Positions 56,801-64,000 of a stretch of DNA of 64,000 nucleotides are shown piece after piece; the first letter of the stretch is position 1; each line of letters begins with the position of its first letter. Both the position numbers and the translations under genes were made by a program. The stretch spans positions 1 through 64,000 of the forward strand of contig JAIUPT010000002.1 of NCBI GenBank assembly GCA_022315425.1, written 5' to 3'. Source of the stretch: Pseudevernia furfuracea. Taxonomy: Eukaryota > Ascomycota > Lecanoromycetes > Lecanorales > Parmeliaceae. The notes beneath the pieces were generated by a model. The model was not told the origin of the DNA, ran no database searches, and was given only the letters and a program-made list of their open reading frames with translations.

Positions 56801-59800
56801 TGTGGTGTCCAGTTCACATTCAGCATGAGAAGGGCCATAAACAGAATGCATGAGGAGCGTCATGACCAATATGCATGAACTGTCATGACCAGGATGCATG
56901 AGAAGCGTCATGACTAACCTGCACAAGAACTGTCATGACAGAACTCCCGCCAGCTTGGTTTTGTTGCACACCACATACACCCGTGCCTTCAAGCCTGGAC
57001 GTCTGATGAGTCACAACTGGCTCCACACCCCAGACTGTAAGGTGTAAAATGAAGAATCATGACCAGTGGGTTGCTGATGCAGGGGACCGCCTGGCAGAGC
57101 AGCTGGCTGCTGTTCTGGTCCAGCTGCTCTTTGAGGCCCAGCAATGGGCTTGAGCCTGGACTATGCATGAGAAATGTCAACACCAATATGCATGAGAAGT
57201 GTCAAGCCCAGTGGGGTGTTGATGCAGGTGACCGCCTAGCAGAGCAGCTGGCTGCACTTCTGGTCCAGCTGCTGTTTGAGGCCCAGCAGTGGGGCTTCAG
57301 TTTGCAGCCCTTCCTGGCAGCACTGAGACGGCTTGCATCTGAGTGGCCCTTGCTCCTGACTGCATACATCCCCCTCCTGGGGGCTTGCATCACTGCTGCA
57401 GGTGACAGCCTGGACACCTCGATGTCATGCAGCGTCGCTGGTGTCAGCTTTTGTTCATCTTTCCTTTTTGTGGTCCTACCTGCAGAGTTTGGTGGCCTGC
57501 TCTGTTAACTCTGTGAAGTTACCTCTTGGCTTCCTCTTTGCTCCCCCCATTGGCTGATCCCTTTTGGCTGATCCCTTTCACCTGCTGCCTCCCTCTTAGC
57601 TACTCTTTTGACTGCCCTTTTGGCTGCCCTCTTGGCTGCCCCCTAGGATTCCCTCTGGGCTGCCATTCTTGGCTCCCCCTCCAGCCCCCCATGGCCCCTC
57701 TTGACCCCCTCTTGCCCCCTTTGGTCCCTCTCTTGGCTCCCTCTTAGCTGCCCCCCCCCTGCCTTGGCCTCCTCATGGCCCCCTCTTGCCTGATGGCCGA
57801 CCGCGTTAAATCAGCAATGTCACTGTGCTTGCAAGCAGCTTTTGCACAGCGTATCTGCATGCTGATGATGATGCTGTACTTCCCTTGTGTGGATGCTTGC
57901 CTCATCACAGCACATGTTGGTGAATGGAAACAGCTTTGTTTGCAATTGCCACAGCTGTGTTCACAATTCGCAGAGTGCTTGCAGCCATGTTTTGGTAGTA
58001 TGCACTCTGCACCAGGACCAGCCTGCGAGCCCACCAGAAATGTGCAATCAACGCTGTTTGTTTCACATCACAGCCTATGTTTCTCTGCAGTTCCTTGAGT
58101 GCATGAATTGTGCCAGGGTTGACTCATCAAACATTTGTAGAGCCTGTGACTAGGCTAGGCTGCCAAAATGGACTCTTCAAACCTGCCCAGACTTGATTCG
58201 CCTTCGCAGCAGCTGTAAGCCCCACCCTCAGTGCTCGCAATCCTGTTTGTCATGAATGCGCCTAGCATGATGCTTGCAAGCAACACCCATTACCAGCTGT
58301 GATGAATGCAGGAAACAGTGAGGCGGCCTCTCTGATGCAGCTCATGGCGCAAGCTGCTCAGGCATCCCCTGATGACTACACCAGGTCACCTGTGTATGGT
58401 ATGCCACTCACTTTGCTATACCCCCTGTGTCCCCGGAAAGCCTAAAGGCACAATAGCTACCGCTCTTTTCTGCATCTCAAGGTGCTTGGGCCTGATACCA
58501 ACTTGCTATGACAACAAGGGTTCCTGAGAATACCACTGGTGTCAAAGTTGGGGTGCATTCTCTACTGCCTAAAGCCCAGTCAGGGCATTGCTCTCATGTA
58601 CAGTAGACAGATACTTTTAGAATGACGATTACGGAGACAAAGCATGTGAATGTTCAAGAATTGGAAAAGGACCAAGCATGCAAGAGCGTACAGGACTGAA
58701 TGTGCCAGCATCTCTTTTGCATTGGTCACTCAGCTCCTTGTTACTGCACCATGAGCAGCATGGAACAAGTGTCATTTCTCGTAAAAGATCTGTATTACGC
58801 AGGCATGCTGTCATTACCCCTGATGAGCACCCTGGCCCTCCACCCCTCACAACCCCTCAAGGCCTGGGCAGGGCACCTCCTCACAGCCCTCCGCCCTGCC
58901 CCCCGCCCCATCGTCAGCCCGGCTTCTATCCGCAAAGGGCCCTTGCCCTCTGCTGAAGCCTTGTTCTCGCCAGTTGCCTTTCATGGTTTGCCTTGTCTCC
59001 TTCAACAGGCATTCAATCTATTGACAGACATGTGGGCTTGGGATGCAATTGCAAACCCTGGGAAGAAGACAAATGGTGACACATCAGCAGGGTCAAGATT
59101 CCTGCCAGAGCAGATGAGGGCATCCCCACTGACATGGCTAGGGCAGTTTCGAGCAGCCCTACAAAGCGCAAAGACAGCAGACAGTCAAAAGTCTGAGGAC
59201 AGCGAGAGAATGATGAACAGTCAGCAGGATGAGGTAATGAGGATGATCCTGACAGCTCTGCTGGATCATCCTCAGCTGGAAGTCCAGGCAGCAGCTGCTG
59301 CAGCATGTGGGGAAGCAGTGCAAGCTTTCCCCCTTTGCAGCATTTCCTTCTTGCCCCTGCTGATCTACAAGCTGCAAAGCAGTGTAGCACAAACCCAACA
59401 TGGTAAGTTTCCTCTGAAGGTCTGATGTGCATCACAGCTTTGCTGTGTGTTCAAGTGGCATCTGAACTGCTCTGCGTGAAGTAATCTGCAGCATGCTCAA
59501 GCTTCAGCAACCGCAGAGCTGACCACTACCTTGTTTTGGCTTGTACAGTGGTCTTCTGATCACATGCTAGACATGCTTTGCAACCCATTTGTCTGGTTTA
59601 AGTCAGGTGACGTGCAGAGGCAGGTGATTAAGAATCTCAAGCACACAACTCACATCTTGTTTCAGCAGTCAAATTTGTTCATGTCTGTTTGTCATCCAGT
59701 GTGTTTACATTGGACTTGTATGTGCGCTTGTAGTTGTATAGCATACGTTGTGATGACATGTTTCCAGGTCAGAGCTCAGGCAGCACACTTCAGGGCTGGA

Positions 59801-62800
59801 CTGGATTGATGTTGTGTCAAGACACAATTTATGTTACAGTATGTTACACAGATGCAGCGTTCTGCCAACATGCGCTGACATAATGCCAAAGCAGCAACAG
59901 TAACCGCAAAGTTCGCAGGTCATCTTGGGCAGCCCTGAATCCTACTTGGCTTCACTTCCGAAAGGTGTACTCTTTCTTTTCTTTACTCTTTTCTTTACTC
60001 TTTTCTGTACTCTTTTCTTTTCATGTTTCTGTTCTTTTGCAGGTGATATGGCTCAGGGGCAGCAGGCTGAGCATGCTCAGGTGCAGCTGGCCTTAACAAG
60101 GGCTATCCCATGCATGGCCATGCATCAGACTGCCCTGCCCTTTGTGCAACGTGCCCTCATGCCCTTCTCACAGAAAGGTGCGCCTACAGTGACCACCTGA
60201 TACTGCCGTCCCACAGCAACCTGCTGAGCATCAGCCTGCTTGCTTGACACGCCCTCAATGTGCGCAGCGCATTTGGGTCATCTCCACAACGTCGAAACTT
60301 GCTTTTACTGTCCCCAGGCGCTGCTGGTTTTGAAATCCCACTGTACAATGACCGTTTCTGATTGACAACAGGTGTTTTCAGGATTGAAACGAGCTGAAAG
60401 GCGGCTGCATCTGCCATGCAGGCGCTCCAGAGCTGTCACATGCGCTAGCGCTGAAGATGCACACCCAGATGTGGCTGACAACCGGCAGGGGCTTCAATGG
60501 GGTGCTAGGAGGGCTGTCAGGCTTCTACAACACGCACCCTCATGCCAGCCCCATGCTGCGCACAGTCAGAGCTGCTTGTGTCCGTGACGTGTGTGAGCAT
60601 GACAGCACCAGAGGAGTGGAGCTTGTCCGAGCCATACAAGTAAGACACTGATACCATATGAAGTTGATGTCTAGTATGACAATGTGTATGCCTTTTTTGA
60701 TAATGGGAAAAGTAGTGGCCACAACCCAAGCCCGAGGGGAAAGAGGGACACGCGCACCAGTAAGACATGCGCCTCCGCCGTACCATGAGCTGGAAAGCGC
60801 TAGATAAGTTTGATCATTGTTGTTTTCCAAGTCACGCATTTCAAAGCCATTAACGTAGTGTTTGTCAATGGGCTGGCTGGTGCGTGTTATCGACAGAACA
60901 TTTTATGGACTTCCTGCTGTCATCAATGTGTGACTGTTTCATGCAATCAGGAAGTCACAAACGCACATGAGAGTGTGTTGCATCAACATAACCCCTGCAA
61001 TTGCAGAGGTATTGGAAGACTGATTAGTCATCAGCAGCTTAGGGCTGCATGCAGCAGCCCTGCTGTGCATGTGATCTTGACATCAATCATGTGAACTTCA
61101 TTGCAGGAGTGCCTGGAAGACAAGTGTGAGTCAGTAGAAGCCCTAGGGCTGCAGGCAATAGCCCTGCTGTGTGAGGATGATGTGCTGGAGTTCTACGCAG
61201 CTTGGAGAGTGGTGCACAAAGCTCTTCCCAAAATACCACAACAGGTTTGTACCTTGTACCCAACTCTGCTGTTAGCATGATTTGTCACCTCCACCGGTGT
61301 GTCATGCGTGCTGTGTCAGACATTTCAGGTGCTAAATGTAACGCAGTGATTGCTGTGCCAGACGCTTAGCTTTGCAGTCTGCCCGACTGTGTCAGCTTTC
61401 GCGAAGTTTATGACAGCCCAATGCAATTCATGGGACAGATGATGATATAAGACTAGCAACTGTATGTTCCCATGTGATGCTTTGATCTTGATGCAATTGT
61501 GCTTGGCGCTTACGTATGTTGATGCCCGTTGATATTCTGTCGACTCTTCTGAAATTTTTTAAGAGACAGAAATCATAGACAGACTGATCGATTGATTTTC
61601 TGTTGACTCCACTGACAAGTCCCAACAGACAGGAAATTTGGACTGGTGGATTGATCGAATGAATAAGTTGGTCAGAATGTGCACAGGAACTGGGTGGCAG
61701 CTGAGTGGGTGAATCTGCTGAGGCATGGGGTTCTGGATGCAGATGTGTATGCTGACAAGGCAACAGTCATCATTGACATGCTGTGGTCAGCAGCAGGCCA
61801 TGCATCACCTAAGGTACCATTACTCATCTTTAGTCACTGACCAACATGAAGTTTAGCATTTGCGTCGACCACATTGTTGCCATACACTCTGAGACCAGAT
61901 GTGCTGTGATGCTAGTTGCACATGCACCGGACTGGAACACATGGTCTTTTAGCAGGCCATGCATCACCAGGGTACCATTTGTTGAGTCGTTCAGTCATTC
62001 ATCCATTCATTTGTTCATGATGCCTTCAGTGTATTGCTGAAAGGCAAGCTTATGGTCAGCTGTCCCTGCATGACCCCTGCCGGACATGAGTCAGGAAAGC
62101 ACAAACCTCGACATTGTTATCATCATCATCATTATCATTGCTATTATTGTCACCATCTTATAACAATGAGCATCACTATTAGTATTGTTGTTGTTGTCAC
62201 TGGTGTACAAAAACAATAATATTGTTTTAAAGTGATTTGAAGGTACTTATGCTGCGGTTGTAGGTGCGGGCGGCAGCCTATGCAGCCCTAGCGGCATACC
62301 CTATGGACTTGCTGGAAACCCTAGAGGCTCTGAGGCCATTGCAGCAGTGTGTGCAGCTAGTGGTGAGGGAGGCTGATGCGGCGGCTAGGGTTGAGGCCGA
62401 GGTGCTGGTGGGCAAAGCCCTAGCCCATGAGCACATGCGCAGGCGCAGGTCAGCACCCATGAAATGATATAACATAATGATATAATATAGTAATATTGAT
62501 GTTAATAATGGTAATAGTAATAATGAGGCGGCTAGGGTTGAGGCTAAGGTGCTGGTGGGCAAAAGCCCTGGCACATGCGCAGGCACAGGTCAGCATCTAT
62601 GACATGAAATGATTACAATAAGAATAATTAAGTGCTCTCCAGCTCATGGTGGGCTGGTCATGTGCAGGACAGTATCTATGAGTATTTTTACTAGGCAGCA
62701 TCATGACTCCCTCTCCCATTCTTTGCTGTCCTGTAGGCACTGATATCCTTGTCCAATCCCTGTACCATTCTTTGTGTGATTGGCTGACATTTTTCATGGC

Positions 62801-64000
62801 TACAGGCAAAAGTCAAAGCTTGCAGACCTTGAGGTTACACCCAACACCTTTTGCTCAACAGCCAGCAGTCAGTTGACATTTGAACACCCTACACAAGCCT
62901 CACTGTGATTTTGCCCCTCCCTTTATGAGCAGCTTTATACACAGGACCAGATGAACGATTTTTGCTGTCATGACTGCGATCTTCACTGCAGTGTAAAATC
63001 CTTGAAACACTCATTGTGAGATTCTAGGGTACATTCTAGGGTATCAGGTCCATGCAGCTCACACCATTAATGCAGGTACATTGGAAGCACAGCGCAGGTG
63101 CCCGCACCCAAACAGGGGACACCCACTGCAGACCCCCAATCTGTGGAGTTTCAGCTGACGCAAGCCCTGCCCAAGCAGCTGCTGCAGCAGTCAGCACAGC
63201 AGGCGCGCCGTGCATCCCAAGGTTGACTAATGTGTGCTAACCTCTCCTGGGATGATTGTGGGGCGTGTGTCACTTGGCATCATCACTCTGAATCCCTGGG
63301 CATCTGCAGTGCATCCCTGACATATTCAGTGCACCCCTGAAATGTGCAGACTATCCCTGACGGCTACAGTACATTCCTGACGTCTGCAGTGCATCCTTGA
63401 CATTCTCACACCTTGCCACATCTTGCCACTTCCCCACCAATGTTGGTGCATCGTGCAGAGTATCCGCGACGGCTACAGTGCATCCCTAACCATTGTAGCG
63501 CATTCTTGGAATGCCACAATGTATCCCTGTCATCTTCTGCCGTATCTTCACTGCTTTGCTGCAGTTGTCGCTACAACAAGACTTCTTTTAGACTTGCTCA
63601 CAAACCTGCTATTTTTCCTCTGCAGATTTGCCATTTTCTATGCAAACTTGCCATCTCAGTCTCCTATTCTGTTGCCAAAGTCATTGCTTCTAACTTGCAC
63701 TTTCCTGTCCTTCTTTGCTTCCCCAAACAAAGACCCAGGTTTTGTCCAGGCTGAAGCCCAAGCTGTGGTGACTGTCTTCTGCAGGCGTTGCTCTTCTTCT
63801 GTGGGGTCCACCACCGCCATCCCAGGGTCTTGCAAACCCTAGCAAGGCTGACTCAGCTCAAGCCGCACAGCAGGCAGATGCAGCTTACCATCAGACCTTT
63901 CAAGAGCTGGTGGAAATGCCTTCTGCCCTGGGCAGTTCCCAGCATGCCCTGCTGCTCCACAGCTGGAGCAGGTTTCTGGCCAGGTGGCTGTCAGCTGGCA
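53816..64000 (+). CDS. RST1: RST1/focadhesin-like HEAT-repeat protein, 3' incomplete
   Basis: In plants RST1 links the cytosolic RNA exosome to the Ski complex; focadhesin is its animal counterpart. Exons called: 53816-53980, 54178-54229, 54353-54406, 54605-54676, 55335-55538, 55959-56162, 57228-57401, 58312-58384, 58759-59402, 60043-60177, 60422-60639, 61107-61244, 61687-61813, 62264-62448, 62806 onwards, 63098-63221, 63785 to the window edge. Others are missing between 56.2-57.2, 59.4-60.0 and 62.9 kb. Family signals: IVRRYAVASIFQLLAQ near the start, HPLIKALLAQPLSQPSLLLG, SISFLPLLIYKL, RDVCEHDSTRGVELV, ALGLQAIALLCEDDVLEFYA, WVNLLRHGVLDADVYADKAT, a basic HEHMRRRR segment, and ALLLHSWSRFLARWLSA at the edge. 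Mostly alpha-helical HEAT-like repeats. Identified from memory of the plant protein; the C-terminal end lies outside. Confidence 0.85.
55248..55322. repeat. Repeat shared with 19420-19490
   Basis: AAATAGACGTTTTGGG followed by GTTGAAAAGAGC here matches AAATAGACGTTTTGGG followed by ATGGAAGAGAGC near 19467. Both lie in introns of different genes, so a second, rarer dispersed element is likely. Confidence 0.55.
56840..57205. repeat. ~27-bp repeat plus partial exon duplication
   Basis: Units like ATGCATGAGAAGCGTCATGA run from 56845 to 56950 and recur at 57163-57203. Between them, 57080-57151 is a copy of the acceptor and first ~70 bp of the exon at 57228 (GATGCAG then GACCGCCTGGCAGAGCAGCT). The copy lacks one base of the exon's GGGG and runs into TGA. 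Confidence 0.85.
57555..57790. repeat. C/T-rich low-complexity tract
   Basis: Degenerate TTGGCTGCCCTCTTGGCTCC-type units for about 230 bp within an RST1 intron. Confidence 0.8.
59917..60042 (+). repeat. Dispersed ~70-bp repeat, copy G
   Basis: TTGGGCAGCCCTGAATCCTA, CTTGGCTTCACTTCCGAAAG, GTGTACTC and an expanded (TCTTTTCTTTAC)n tail. The tail runs directly into the acceptor of the RST1 exon at 60043, so the repeat supplies its polypyrimidine tract. Confidence 0.75.
61001..61075. repeat. Diverged copy of the following RST1 exon start
   Basis: ATTGCAG then TTGGAAGAC, GGGCTGCATGCAGCAGCCCT and GCTGTG align with the acceptor and first ~65 bp of the exon at 61107 (TTGCAG, CTGGAAGAC, GGGCTGCAGGCAATAGCCCT, GCTGTG). 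Confidence 0.75.
61946..62005. repeat. Copy of the preceding RST1 exon end and donor
   Basis: AGCAGGCCATGCATCACCAG followed by GGTACCATT matches the real exon end and donor at 61790-61820 (AGCAGGCCATGCATCACCTA, AG|GTACCATT), about 160 bp downstream of it. Confidence 0.85.
62525..62618. repeat. Copy of RST1 exon 3' end and donor
   Basis: GAGGCGGCTAGGGTTGAGGC, AAGGTGCTGGTGGGCAAA and CACATGCGCAGGCACAG|GTCAGCA copy 62376-62460 of the real exon and its donor, about 140 bp downstream. Confidence 0.9.
63285..63520. repeat. ~20-bp degenerate minisatellite
   Basis: Repeats of GTGCATCCCTGACATCTGCA type, about ten imperfect units, in the RST1 intron before the last exon. Confidence 0.85.

Noticed and set aside
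57775..58098. A 107-codon plus-strand frame as an RST1 exon
   Set aside because: Leu/Cys-rich reading is suggestive, but no acceptor/donor pair in the right phase was found between the exons at 57401 and 58312.
60690..60830. A possible tRNA or tRNA-derived SINE (GCGC-rich segment followed by a T-rich end)
   Set aside because: No convincing A and B boxes or cloverleaf could be drawn.

Overview
The window is nuclear DNA of a eukaryote, most likely a green alga (Chlorophyta, plausibly Trebouxiophyceae). Genes are broken into many short exons with GT..AG introns (two introns look GC..AG). The proteins are plant/green-algal in type: a plant-style sucrose-phosphate phosphatase, an RST1/focadhesin homologue, a DUF3119-like plastid protein, a transit-peptide-bearing plastid protein, ATG10, TIM21 and TRAPPC2L. 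A short interstitial TTTAGGG repeat also fits. There are no operons, rRNAs or CRISPR arrays, and I recognised no tRNA. I built exon models by hand from splice signals, reading-phase continuity and family similarity from memory; no search was run.

Layout. 1-1.74 kb: an unidentified minus-strand gene running off the left edge. 2.98-8.33 kb: a poorly resolved plus-strand gene with coiled-coil and CTFxP-like exons. 8.5-9.8 kb: minus-strand coding traces. 10.32-11.34 kb: ATG10. 12.15-13.98 kb: DUF3119-like plastid protein. 14.55-15.51 kb (minus): a small Lys-tailed protein, divergent from a 21-exon gene at 15.97-29.86 kb whose exons sum to exactly 904 codons and carry repeated C/V-T-F-x-P motifs plus one EF-hand-like loop. 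30.38-34.33 kb (minus): plastid Lys/Pro/Ser-rich protein. 34.80-40.79 kb: GH20 beta-hexosaminidase. 40.8-45.7 kb: gene-poor, with an LRR fragment. Minus-strand cluster: sucrose-phosphate phosphatase (45.74-48.53), TIM21 (49.51-50.71), TRAPPC2L (51.28-52.08), small Cys-rich membrane protein (53.43-53.63). 53.82 kb to the right edge: RST1/focadhesin-like HEAT protein, incomplete.

The genes are housekeeping functions of separate compartments (autophagy, vesicle tethering, mitochondrial import, sucrose synthesis, glycan hydrolysis, RNA surveillance) with no obvious shared pathway.

Two features stand out. (1) Introns repeatedly contain tandem copies of the neighbouring exon end together with its splice site. 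The extreme case is the intron at 21.08-22.29 kb, with about ten donor-bearing repeats at one end and three to four acceptor-bearing repeats at the other; similar copies flank exons of the hexosaminidase and RST1 genes. (2) Several conserved genes carry single-base frame breaks, often beside short homopolymers, which points to uncorrected long-read errors or, less likely, gene decay. A dispersed repeat of about 70 bp (seven copies), a near-perfect 25-bp palindrome and many minisatellites complete the picture.
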